Positions 1 through 6,314 of a stretch of DNA of 10,000 bases are shown here, piece after piece. The position numbers and the translations under genes were made by a program. This stretch comes from Nitrospira sp. (GTDB lineage Bacteria > Nitrospirota > Nitrospiria > Nitrospirales > Nitrospiraceae). The notes beneath the pieces were generated by a model. That model made no database searches, had not been told where the DNA came from, and saw nothing but the letters and a program-made list of their open reading frames with translations. Positions within the stretch are counted from its first letter, which is position 1; the number at the start of each line of letters is the position of its first letter. The DNA lies in NCBI GenBank assembly GCA_020216985.1, contig JAIWOH010000190.1:1-10000 (forward strand). Reading direction: 5' to 3'.

Positions 1-774
1 CTCCCCCCCGCATTGTTGCCGACGTTCGTCGAACTGTGCAGCCAGCAGAAAGAGGCCATTACCAATGTGGCATTGGGAATCGATATTCGAGAGCGGAGCT
101 TTTTGTCCGATCTGACCGGCATACTGGAGCAAATCAAGGGGCTCGGCCACTCCGTGCAACTGCTGTTCTTCGAGGCGCGCGAAGAAGTGCTGGTAAGGCG
201 ATTTTCCGAGTCGCGGCGGCCGCATCCTTTGTTGCCTCACGCGCCCCTCAGGGAGGGAGTTCGATTTGAAAAAGATCGACTTGCGGAACTTCGGCGACGT
301 GCCGACCGTGTCATCGATACCTCTGATCTGACTGCGCATGAGCTCCGCGGCCTCCTCGTCAAACAATTTCGATTGGAGCCTTCAGGAACCAAGCTCATTA
401 TTTCCCTTCTGACGTTCGGCTATAAATTCGGGGTGCCGTACGATGTCGACTTGCTGTTCGACGTGCGGTTCCTGAAAAATCCCTATTTCGTGCCGGAGTT
501 GAAGCCGCTGGCCGGCGATGATCCACGGGTCAAGGCTTTCGTTCTCTCCGACCCCAACGCACGATTGCTTCTGGATCGACTCGAAGGACTGCTGCAATTT
601 CTCATTCCGTGCTTTGAACGAGAACCCCGCAGCTATCTGACCATCGCCATCGGTTGCACGGGCGGGCGCCATCGTTCCGTCGCCATTGCCGCGTCTTTGC
701 GGGACAGCCTTTCCACGATGGGCTACGACGTGGCCGTGACGCATCGCGACATGCACAAGGCAGAGCGGCCTTAG
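1..774 (+). CDS. rapZ: RapZ/YvcJ family nucleotide-binding protein, 3' part (5' end outside window)
   Basis: The reading frame is open from base 1 and stops with TAG at 772-774, giving 257 visible residues. Alignment from memory with E. coli RapZ (284 aa) places the first visible residues near residue 30, so the N-terminal Walker A P-loop lies upstream. The TTG at 13-15 is therefore not a genuine start. Family signatures in the visible part are FGYKFGVPYDVDLLFDVRFL (418-477), ending in the typical DVRFLxNP, the SYLTIAIGCTGGRHRSV block near 634-684, and a terminal HRDxxK (about 742-759). RapZ binds nucleotides. In enteric bacteria its C-terminal domain binds the GlmY/GlmZ small RNAs to control glucosamine-6-phosphate synthase, while elsewhere (Bacillus YvcJ) the role is less clear. 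The basic C-terminal tail used for RNA binding in E. coli (ends EKRK) is not preserved here (ends KAERP), so a GlmZ-type role is not implied. The family call is firm; the physiological role is not. Confidence 0.93.
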   Translation, partial: LPPALLPTFVELCSQQKEAITNVALGIDIRERSFLSDLTGILEQIKGLGHSVQLLFFEAREEVLVRRFSESRRPHPLLPHAPLREGVRFEKDRLAELRRRADRVIDTSDLTAHELRGLLVKQFRLEPSGTKLIISLLTFGYKFGVPYDVDLLFDVRFLKNPYFVPELKPLAGDDPRVKAFVLSDPNARLLLDRLEGLLQFLIPCFEREPRSYLTIAIGCTGGRHRSVAIAASLRDSLSTMGYDVAVTHRDMHKAERP

Positions 775-837
775 CGGCAAGCCACGTTTCAGATCCTCCC
801 TCACCCCATTTCAATGGATCTCATTTCGGTGGTTTTC

Positions 838-865
838 TTGACAGGTAGAGGCTAGGGACTATACT
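838..865 (+). promoter_or_regulatory. Sigma-70-type promoter for the pil operon
   Basis: A perfect -35 hexamer TTGACA (838-843) and -10 hexamer TATACT (860-865) are separated by 16 bp. Transcription would start near 872, leaving a leader of about 170 nt before pilM. It lies in the only gap before the pilMNOPQ cluster and faces the right way. I saw no -24/-12 sigma-54 element, although sigma-54 promoters control pilA in several pilus systems. The assignment rests on sequence match and position only. Confidence 0.65.
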
Positions 866-870
866 TGCCA

Positions 871-958
871 CTGTGCGCCTGCATGCGGAATCCGTCGAAC
901 AAGCGCAACGGAAGCCGAATGTTGACGCAGCTCATATTAAAGAGCGCCAGGCGCATGG
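871..958 (+). promoter_or_regulatory. Structured 5' leader of pilM transcript (candidate)
   Basis: Bases 874-881 (TGCGCCTG) are the exact reverse complement of 948-955 (CAGGCGCA). In RNA the stem extends outward by two G-U pairs and a C-G pair, to 871-881 paired with 948-958 (11 bp). The enclosed 66 nt can form at least one smaller hairpin, TCCGT (891-895) with ACGGA (908-912). The stem begins almost exactly at the predicted transcript start. I do not recognise it as a known riboswitch, and the conserved elements of the c-di-GMP-I class, sometimes found before pilus genes, are not evident. The remaining leader, 959-1042, is A-rich before the ribosome binding site and shows nothing else clear. 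Confidence 0.3.
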
Positions 959-1042
959 CACAGCGGCAAGACATGAACCTCTCGACAGACTGAGCGAAAT
1001 AAAAAATGATCGGGGCATGAAAGAAAGTCACACGGAGTAGCG

Positions 1043-2191
1043 ATGGGACCCATGTCGTTATCCCTGCCGGGGGTTTTTAAGTCAGGGGCGTTCAAACGTC
1101 TGTTTGAAACGGATCTTGTGTCGATGTTGACTCCCCGCCGGCAGCTGGTGGGGCTTGATATCGGATCCAGCGCCATCAAGCTGGTTCAGTTGAAAGAAAG
1201 CAAGGGGCGATACAGCCTGCAAAAGTTCGGCGTCAAACTTCTCGATCCGGAAATGATTGTCGATGGAACCGTGATGGACGAAGAGCGCGTCGTCGCGTCG
1301 ATCCGAGAGCTGATTGAAGAAACCGGCGTCAAGAACAAGCAGGTCGCCATTTCGATATCGGGACACGCCGTGATCGTCAAAAAGATCAATCTCCCTCCCA
1401 TGCCGGATGAAGAACTGCCGGGGCAAGTGAAACTGGCCGCCGAACAGTACATCCCGTTCGATATCAACGAGGTCAATATTGACTTTCATGTCTTGCCGCC
1501 CGATTCGTCGCCCGATGAGGAGGGAGAGATGGGAGACATGGCGGTGATTCTCGTTGCGGCAAAAAAAGACAAAATCAACGAATTGACCGAGCTTGTCAAG
1601 GCGGCGGGTCTCGTTCCCATGGTAATGGACGTCGATGCGTTTGCGATCGAGAACATGCACGCCGTCAGTTATCCAATGGGACAAGACGAGGTGACGGCGC
1701 TCGTCAACATCGGAGCAAGCGTGATGAACGTCAACATCATCCGGCGCGGATCCTCTTTGTTTACGCGGGATGTTCCCTTGGGGGGAAACCGCTACACGGA
1801 GGCGATTCAACGTGAAATGGGCATGTCACACGAAGAAGCCGAAGAGGTCAAGCGACAGGAGCGGGGAGACGGAGCGTGGCAGGGGCCGCTCGGTCAAGTC
1901 ATGGACGGTGTAAACGCGGAAGTTGCTGCCGAAGTGGCGAGAACGGTGGATTATTTCCGGACGTCATCCGCGACCGCCGAGCTTGATCGGGTGCTCGTGT
2001 GCGGGGGGGTGGCAAAAGCCAGGGGATTGGTCCAGCATCTTGCCGATCGGATGCAGGTGCCGGTCGAAGTGGCGGACCCATTCGGCGAAATTGATGTGAC
2101 GAAGAGCGAGATCGATCCGGACGTGCTGGCGGAATTCGGACCGTCGGCGGCGGTGGGCGTTGGATTGGCGTTAAGAACGGTGGGAGACTGA
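1043..2191 (+). CDS. pilM: Type IV pilus assembly protein PilM (actin-like ATPase)
   Basis: PilM is a cytoplasmic actin/FtsA-like ATP-binding protein that forms a ring under the type IV pilus machine and docks on the N-terminal tail of PilN. The product is 382 aa. Visible landmarks are the phosphate-1 loop GLDIGSSAIKLVQL (37-50), the PilM block AAEQYIPFDINEVNIDFHVL (132-151), the second nucleotide-binding region VNIGASVMNVNII (221-233) with VPLGGNRYTEAI (244-255), the CGGVAKARGL loop (320-329) and the C-terminal PSAAVGVGLALR (367-378). The ATG at 1043 has GGAG at 1034-1037 with 5-nt spacing. This start gives about 28 residues before the usual N-terminus. An internal ATG (1124) would give a more typical length of about 355 aa, but lacks a Shine-Dalgarno sequence. 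It is first in a five-gene pil operon and its TGA shares its last base with the pilN ATG. Confidence 0.95.
   Translation: MGPMSLSLPGVFKSGAFKRLFETDLVSMLTPRRQLVGLDIGSSAIKLVQLKESKGRYSLQKFGVKLLDPEMIVDGTVMDEERVVASIRELIEETGVKNKQVAISISGHAVIVKKINLPPMPDEELPGQVKLAAEQYIPFDINEVNIDFHVLPPDSSPDEEGEMGDMAVILVAAKKDKINELTELVKAAGLVPMVMDVDAFAIENMHAVSYPMGQDEVTALVNIGASVMNVNIIRRGSSLFTRDVPLGGNRYTEAIQREMGMSHEEAEEVKRQERGDGAWQGPLGQVMDGVNAEVAAEVARTVDYFRTSSATAELDRVLVCGGVAKARGLVQHLADRMQVPVEVADPFGEIDVTKSEIDPDVLAEFGPSAAVGVGLALRTVGD
1091..1108. repeat. Short perfect inverted repeat near the pilM start
   Basis: TTCAAAC (1091-1097) and GTTTGAA (1102-1108) form a perfect 7-bp inverted repeat around GTCT. It sits inside the N-terminal extension of PilM, 16 nt before the alternative ATG at 1124. 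It could be an operator-like dyad or chance. No known regulator site is recognised. Confidence 0.3.
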
Positions 2192-2745
2192 TGATCAAAA
2201 TCAACCTGCTCGCGCCCGAATCGAAAGGCGCCAAGGCCAAACCGAAATACGACGTGCGGGCCCAGGCGTTGCTCGGCGTCGGTACGCTGCTGATCACCCT
2301 TGCCGGCTGTTGGTGGTATTCGACGACGCTTGATCAAGAAATCGAGGCCTTGACGGAAGAGAAGCAGAATAAGGACAAGCAGGTCGCGCAGTTAAAAGAA
2401 CAGGTCAAACAAGTTCAAGATTTCGAGCAGAAAAAGAAATTGCTCGAAGAAAAAAACCGAGTCATCGATCAGCTTGAGCAGGCAAGGGGTGGGCCGGTGA
2501 AGGTACTTGATCATGTCAGTCGGAGCATCGAGCCTCTGAAGATCTGGCTGACCAAGTTGGGCGTATCGACCGATGCGGTGGAGCTGGAGGGCAAAGCCCT
2601 TACGAACGACGATGTCGTGGAGTTTGCGAACAATCTCCGGCGGACGGAGTATTTTACCAGTATCAATCTTCAGGAAAGCAAGGCGGCGACCGACAATAAG
2701 ATCAACGTGTATCAGTTTCGGTTGACGTTTCGCCTCAAGGGATGA
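2191..2745 (+). CDS. pilN: Type IV pilus inner-membrane protein PilN
   Basis: PilN is a bitopic inner-membrane protein that joins the cytoplasmic PilM ring to periplasmic PilO. The 184-aa product begins MIKINLLAPE, which is the conserved INLLP-type tail that inserts into a groove on PilM. One transmembrane segment follows at about 24-46 (ALLGVGTLLITLAG and flanks). Residues 47-97 are charged and heptad-like, indicating a coiled coil (LTEEKQNKDKQVAQLKEQ). A small C-terminal periplasmic domain (about 100-184) should have the ferredoxin-like fold used for PilO pairing. The ATG overlaps the pilM stop by one base (TGATG), and GGGAG lies 4 nt upstream at 2182-2186, so translation is probably coupled. 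Length and layout are normal for the family. Confidence 0.95.
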   Translation: MIKINLLAPESKGAKAKPKYDVRAQALLGVGTLLITLAGCWWYSTTLDQEIEALTEEKQNKDKQVAQLKEQVKQVQDFEQKKKLLEEKNRVIDQLEQARGGPVKVLDHVSRSIEPLKIWLTKLGVSTDAVELEGKALTNDDVVEFANNLRRTEYFTSINLQESKAATDNKINVYQFRLTFRLKG

Positions 2746-2751
2746 ATCGAC

Positions 2752-3399
2752 ATGGATTTGCCGTCGATCAATCTTGGCTCATTACGCAACATTCCGGCCA
2801 CGCAGAAGGCCGCGCTTCTGTTTCTGCTCGTCGGGGGCGTCGTCGCAGGTTTTTACTTCTACATTGCCGAGCCCAAGTCGGAGAGCATTGTCGCGTTACA
2901 AGCCGAGAACGGAAGGTTGGATGCCGAAATTCAAACGCTCACGATCAAGGTCAAACACCTTGATGAATTGATGGCCGCGAGCAAACAACTGGAAATAGAA
3001 CTCGCCAAAAAGAAGGAACGCCTCCCGCCCGAAGAGGAGGCCATCATGCTGCTCAAGCAAGTATCCGATCTCGGAGTGCGGTTGGGGCTCGACATTCGAT
3101 TATGGAAACCGGGAGCTCCGTCGGAAGACGCGTCGAAGCTCTTTGTGAGAATGCCCGTGAGCGTGGAAGTGGCGGGTGCGTATCACACGGCCGCGCTGTT
3201 TTTCGATCGTATCAACAGATTGCCGCGCATTGTCACGGTGTCCGGGCTCAAAATGGGATCGCCGAAAGTCGAGGTCGGACGGGTCGTGTCCCAGACGTCT
3301 TTTGAGCTTGTGGCTTATGCGGCACCGCAGGAGAAACCGTTGGTCGCGGCGGCTGCTTCGACGGCGAAGCCCGGGCAGCCGACTCAAGTCAGTCGATAG
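2752..3399 (+). CDS. pilO: Type IV pilus inner-membrane protein PilO
   Basis: PilO dimerises with PilN in the periplasm and aligns the inner-membrane platform with PilP and PilQ. The 215-aa product has a short cytoplasmic N-terminus, one transmembrane helix at about 20-38 (ALLFLLVGGVVAGFYFYI), a coiled-coil stretch (about 42-90), the typical PilO block LPPEEEAIMLLKQVSDLGV (91-109), and a ferredoxin-like C-terminal domain to about 190 (VSVEVAGAYHTAALFFDRI, 136-154). The last 25 residues are Ala/Pro-rich and probably disordered. The ATG is 6 nt after the pilN stop. An AAGGG at 2737-2741, inside the end of pilN, is the likely ribosome binding site with about 10-nt spacing. PilN and PilO are similar in architecture but the gene order and the PilO-type central motif settle which is which. 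Confidence 0.94.
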   Translation: MDLPSINLGSLRNIPATQKAALLFLLVGGVVAGFYFYIAEPKSESIVALQAENGRLDAEIQTLTIKVKHLDELMAASKQLEIELAKKKERLPPEEEAIMLLKQVSDLGVRLGLDIRLWKPGAPSEDASKLFVRMPVSVEVAGAYHTAALFFDRINRLPRIVTVSGLKMGSPKVEVGRVVSQTSFELVAYAAPQEKPLVAAAASTAKPGQPTQVSR

Positions 3400-3414
3400 G
3401 AGAATCTCGGGGTC

Positions 3415-4044
3415 ATGGGGAGATCCAACGGACGGGCCGGGTGGAAGCGACGATTTTTTATTTCCGCTGCGGCTGGTCTCCTGAGCCTGGCGGTCATGGC
3501 CTTCGAAAAACCTCTTTGCGCGCAAGCGGAGACTCTCCTTGCTCAAGTGGGGCCTATGAGATCGGAGTCGATCCCGCTTGGTCACAAGATGACATCCGCT
3601 CCGGAAGCGCCGGTAAAGGCCGGCGAATCGGGGGAAGGGGCCGGAGTGGAGCAAGGGGCGATCGCTGAATCTCGATCCGAGGAGGGGGGTGTCAGCATCG
3701 GTTACGATCCCGCAGGGCGACGTGATCCATTTGCACCGATCATCCAGGATTTACAGCCGGGAAGGATTGATGAAAATCTTCCACCTTTGCAGCGGGTGGG
3801 TCTGACGGAGTTGAATCTCATCGCAATCGTGTGGGGAACCCATGGGTATACGGCCATGGTTCAGACCCCGGATGGGCATGGGTACTCCATCCGGCGCGGG
3901 ACGCGCATCGGTCAAAACAACGGGGTGGTGAGCGCGATCACCGAGCGAGGGATTATCGTCCAGGAGCGATTCACCGACGTGTACGGCAGGAAGCAGGAGC
4001 GGGAGTTCGTGAAGCTCCTTCACCCGAAAGAAGGTTCAGAATGA
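3415..4044 (+). CDS. pilP: Type IV pilus periplasmic linker protein PilP
   Basis: PilP connects the PilN/PilO complex to the N-terminal domains of the secretin PilQ. The 209-aa product has a signal peptide, a flexible linker (about 40-95) and a C-terminal HR-type beta-sandwich. The linker-to-domain junction carries YDPAGRRDPFAP (97-108), diagnostic of PilP, followed by LTELNLIAIVWG (130-141), GYSIRRGTRIG (156-166) and a closing IIVQERFTDVYGR (180-192). The signal peptide is unusual: it has KRRFFIS at 11-17, which fits the twin-arginine RRxFI pattern, and its Cys35 is preceded by KPL rather than a lipobox. It is therefore probably not a lipoprotein, unlike PilP of Pseudomonas; a signal peptidase I site after AQA (36-38) fits. 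AGGAG at 3398-3402 overlaps the pilO stop, 12 nt before the ATG. No other in-frame start is available. Confidence 0.92.
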   Translation: MGRSNGRAGWKRRFFISAAAGLLSLAVMAFEKPLCAQAETLLAQVGPMRSESIPLGHKMTSAPEAPVKAGESGEGAGVEQGAIAESRSEEGGVSIGYDPAGRRDPFAPIIQDLQPGRIDENLPPLQRVGLTELNLIAIVWGTHGYTAMVQTPDGHGYSIRRGTRIGQNNGVVSAITERGIIVQERFTDVYGRKQEREFVKLLHPKEGSE

Positions 4045-6074
4045 AACCATTATTTTCCGAAGAGCACGGTCTCACCACAACCAAGTGTTTCGTCTGGGGC
4101 CTGGGGCTTTCCGCCATGATCCTCGCGGCCTATCCTGGGACGGTGTTTTCTCTTGGAGAACCGGACCGGCAAGAGAAACACCAGGCGGCGCAGCATCGGG
4201 ACAGCGTCGCGAAGCCCGTTCCCTATGCCGTGACCGATGTTCAGGTGCGTACAGAAGGTGATCGCGTCAGTGTGTCCGTTGAAGGCGATGGTCCCCTGCA
4301 TCCCGAGGCGCGGTTGCTGGACGAGTCTCGTCTGATCGTCGATATTCCGGGAGCGATTCCGGTGGTCGGGAAATGGGTCGTGCCGGGGGGGCATCCCCTT
4401 CTCAAAAGGGTCAGAATCGGACAGCACACCGATAAAGTGCGATTGGTATTCGACGTGCTAGATCGTCCGCAGTTTTCTGTCTCCCAGAAGGGAGCCGATT
4501 TTGTGGTTACCCTCAGACCGAGGGATGCCGCACCGTCGGGCCAAGATATCGATCCGTCGGTTGATAGTGAGACCGGTGCAGGTGGCGACGGATCTCCTGC
4601 CGTCTGGGAACGCACAGGGGTGAAAAGAGGCGGTGACGTTGAGGCGTCGGCCTATTTCCCCCGATCGTCTGAAAAAGTCGCCGCGCTTTCTCAGGACATG
4701 GGCAAGGGAAGGTTCAGGGTCCGGACCGTCCAAATGACATCCGATGACGCCGCGACGGAGAAGGGGGGACGAATCGGCGATGTCGAGGTGGGGACGACCC
4801 GCTTTGTGGGGCGTCGAATCTCCATGGATTTTCAGCAGGCGGAGATTACGAACATCTTGCGATTAATTGCCGAAGTGAGCGGCTTCAACATCGTGGTGGG
4901 AGAAGGCGTCAAGGGCAAGGTCACGATGAAGTTGGTGGGGGTCCCATGGGATCAGGCCCTAGATATGCTTTTGAAAATGAACGGTCTTGGGATGATTCGC
5001 CAGGGAACCATCGTGTGGATCGATACCCTGGCCAATCTCTCCAAGCAACAGGATGAAGAAGCGCGATCAAAAGAAGCCAAGACCAAGGCCGAGGATCTGG
5101 TGAATCGGCTGTTTTATCTGCGGAACGTCCCTGCGCAGGAGATGATGACCGCGTTGCGACCGGTGCTGAGCCCGCGAGGGATGATTCAGTTCAACCAAAC
5201 GACGAATGCCTTGGTCGTCAAGGACACGGGGACCAAACTGCAGGCGCTGGAACAACTGATCAACGGGTTGGATCAAGAGGTGCCGCAAGTTCAAATCGAG
5301 GCGCGCATCGTCCAGGCCGATACGGTCTACGCCAGAGGAATGGGAATCCAGTGGGGCATCAAAGATTCACAGTTTACACCGACCAAGTTTCACCTCGTCG
5401 GTAACGTCACCGGGCCCTTCGCCGCGGGTTCGGGAACGGGGTCCAGTGCGTCGTCGACGGGTATCACGCGGGATTTTCTGGTCAACTTGCCCGCTCAGGT
5501 CGGCGGGTTGCCGGCCGTTCCCTCGATCGGCTGGACGTTCGGGAGGTTGGCGGACGGGTTTGCATTGGACATGCGTTTGTCCGCCGGGGAATTGCTGGGG
5601 TTGACCAAGGTCATCGCCTCACCGAAGATCACGACTATGGACAGGCGGGAGGCCAAAATTTCCCAGGGCGAATCCATCCCCTTCCAAACGACGTCGTTGC
5701 AAGGAACACAGACGACGTTCGTGGACGCCAATTTGGAATTGAACGTGACGCCGACGATCATTTCCCGTGATCCCAATGAGCCGGCCAGGCGGATCCAACT
5801 GCGGGTACGGGCGACGCGGAACGCCGTCGGGGCGCGAAGCAACCCGGCCGGTCCCAGCATCGACCGCCGCGAGGCGACGACGCAGGTCAACGTGCGGGAC
5901 GGGGAAACCATGGTGATTGGCGGAGTGTTCGTCGACGTGCAAGGAAACAACATTCAAGGTGTCCCCTATCTGTCTCGTTTTCCCGTGCTCGGCTGGCTGT
6001 TCAAAAATAAGTCCGAGTCGGTGTCTAAACAAGAGCTGCTCATTTTCTTGACGCCGACCATCGTCAAGACTTAG
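4041..6074 (+). CDS. pilQ: Type IV pilus secretin PilQ
   Basis: PilQ forms the outer-membrane channel through which the pilus passes. The ATG at 4041 overlaps the pilP TGA (ATGA) and has AAGG at 4031-4034 with 6-nt spacing. The open frame continues upstream inside pilP, but that part is out-of-frame pilP sequence. The product is 677 aa: signal peptide (about 1-38), one AMIN domain (about 63-157, peptidoglycan/septal localisation), a Gly/Ser-rich linker (about 158-250), a secretin short N-terminal (STN) domain (MDFQQAEITNILRLIAEVSG, 262-281), an N1 domain (about 352-412, LFYLRNVPAQEMMTALRPVL), and the secretin barrel domain (about 500-675). Secretin hallmarks are GESIPFQT (543-550), DANLELNVTPTI (562-573), GETMVIGGV (621-629), VPYLSRFPVLGWLFK (641-655) and ELLIFLTPTIV (665-675). 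It has one AMIN domain whereas several relatives have two or three. It is the last gene of the pil operon. Confidence 0.96.
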   Translation: MKPLFSEEHGLTTTKCFVWGLGLSAMILAAYPGTVFSLGEPDRQEKHQAAQHRDSVAKPVPYAVTDVQVRTEGDRVSVSVEGDGPLHPEARLLDESRLIVDIPGAIPVVGKWVVPGGHPLLKRVRIGQHTDKVRLVFDVLDRPQFSVSQKGADFVVTLRPRDAAPSGQDIDPSVDSETGAGGDGSPAVWERTGVKRGGDVEASAYFPRSSEKVAALSQDMGKGRFRVRTVQMTSDDAATEKGGRIGDVEVGTTRFVGRRISMDFQQAEITNILRLIAEVSGFNIVVGEGVKGKVTMKLVGVPWDQALDMLLKMNGLGMIRQGTIVWIDTLANLSKQQDEEARSKEAKTKAEDLVNRLFYLRNVPAQEMMTALRPVLSPRGMIQFNQTTNALVVKDTGTKLQALEQLINGLDQEVPQVQIEARIVQADTVYARGMGIQWGIKDSQFTPTKFHLVGNVTGPFAAGSGTGSSASSTGITRDFLVNLPAQVGGLPAVPSIGWTFGRLADGFALDMRLSAGELLGLTKVIASPKITTMDRREAKISQGESIPFQTTSLQGTQTTFVDANLELNVTPTIISRDPNEPARRIQLRVRATRNAVGARSNPAGPSIDRREATTQVNVRDGETMVIGGVFVDVQGNNIQGVPYLSRFPVLGWLFKNKSESVSKQELLIFLTPTIVKT

Positions 6075-6108
6075 GGAAGTTCTGCCTTAAGAACCTCAGG
6101 ATGACGAC

Positions 6109-6152
6109 CAAGCGCGCGGCGATGCATAGATGCATCACCGCGCTTGTTGTTT
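6109..6152 (+). terminator. Hairpin terminator after pilQ
   Basis: CAAGCGCG starting at 6109 pairs with CGCGCTTG ending at 6146, and GATGCA (6121-6126) pairs with TGCATC (6131-6136) around a TAGA loop. A 2-nt bulge and a mismatch interrupt the middle. The sequence TTGTTT follows at 6147-6152, a mediocre T-tract. It lies 34 nt after the pilQ stop. The T-tract is on the + side only, so it would end the pil transcript. Leaky termination is likely. Confidence 0.6.
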
Positions 6153-6206
6153 GCGCGAAAAGGAGTCTCGGCTGATTCAACTCGATTAGGGGCATTCTTT
6201 TCGCGC
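6153..6206. promoter_or_regulatory. Perfect 10-bp inverted repeat upstream of aroB
   Basis: GCGCGAAAAG (6153-6162) and CTTTTCGCGC (6197-6206) are exact reverse complements 34 nt apart. The right arm covers the region where a -35 element for aroB would fall. It may be a two-site operator, or an RNA stem in read-through from pilQ. In RNA, GCGCG (6153-6157) could instead pair with CGCGC (6139-6143) from the preceding terminator hairpin, so the structures compete. No known regulator site is recognised. Confidence 0.4.
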
Positions 6207-6227
6207 CATGCCGAGCTGTGTTACGAT
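6199..6227 (+). promoter_or_regulatory. Candidate extended -10 promoter for aroB-nadE
   Basis: TACGAT (6222-6227) is preceded by TGT (6219-6221), an extended -10 TGn element. The -35 position (around 6199-6204) is poor, which is tolerated at extended -10 promoters. It would start transcription near 6234, about 80 nt before aroB. This is a weak pattern call. Confidence 0.35.
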
Positions 6228-6314
6228 CCCCCCGCTCTGGGCCGTCTTCTCTAGCCGAACGAGTCGAAGGCTCCTTACCATAGATGGCGTCTCACGATCA
6301 AAAAAGGATGGAAG

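Noticed and set aside
13..15. TTG at 13 as the rapZ start
   Set aside because: Family residues continue upstream of it to base 1, and the P-loop expected in RapZ is absent from the window, so the gene is cut by the window edge.
956..971. TGGCAC motif resembling a sigma-54 -24 element before pilM
   Set aside because: No TTGC-type -12 element follows at the required spacing, and a near-consensus sigma-70 promoter lies upstream.
1082..1810. - strand open frame of 242 codons opposite pilM
   Set aside because: It is a shadow of pilM with no recognisable motif and no ribosome binding site of note.
3831..4040. Upstream in-frame extension of pilQ (70 extra residues)
   Set aside because: It lies entirely inside pilP, has no signal-peptide character, and the ATG at 4041 has a good Shine-Dalgarno sequence and gives a signal peptide.
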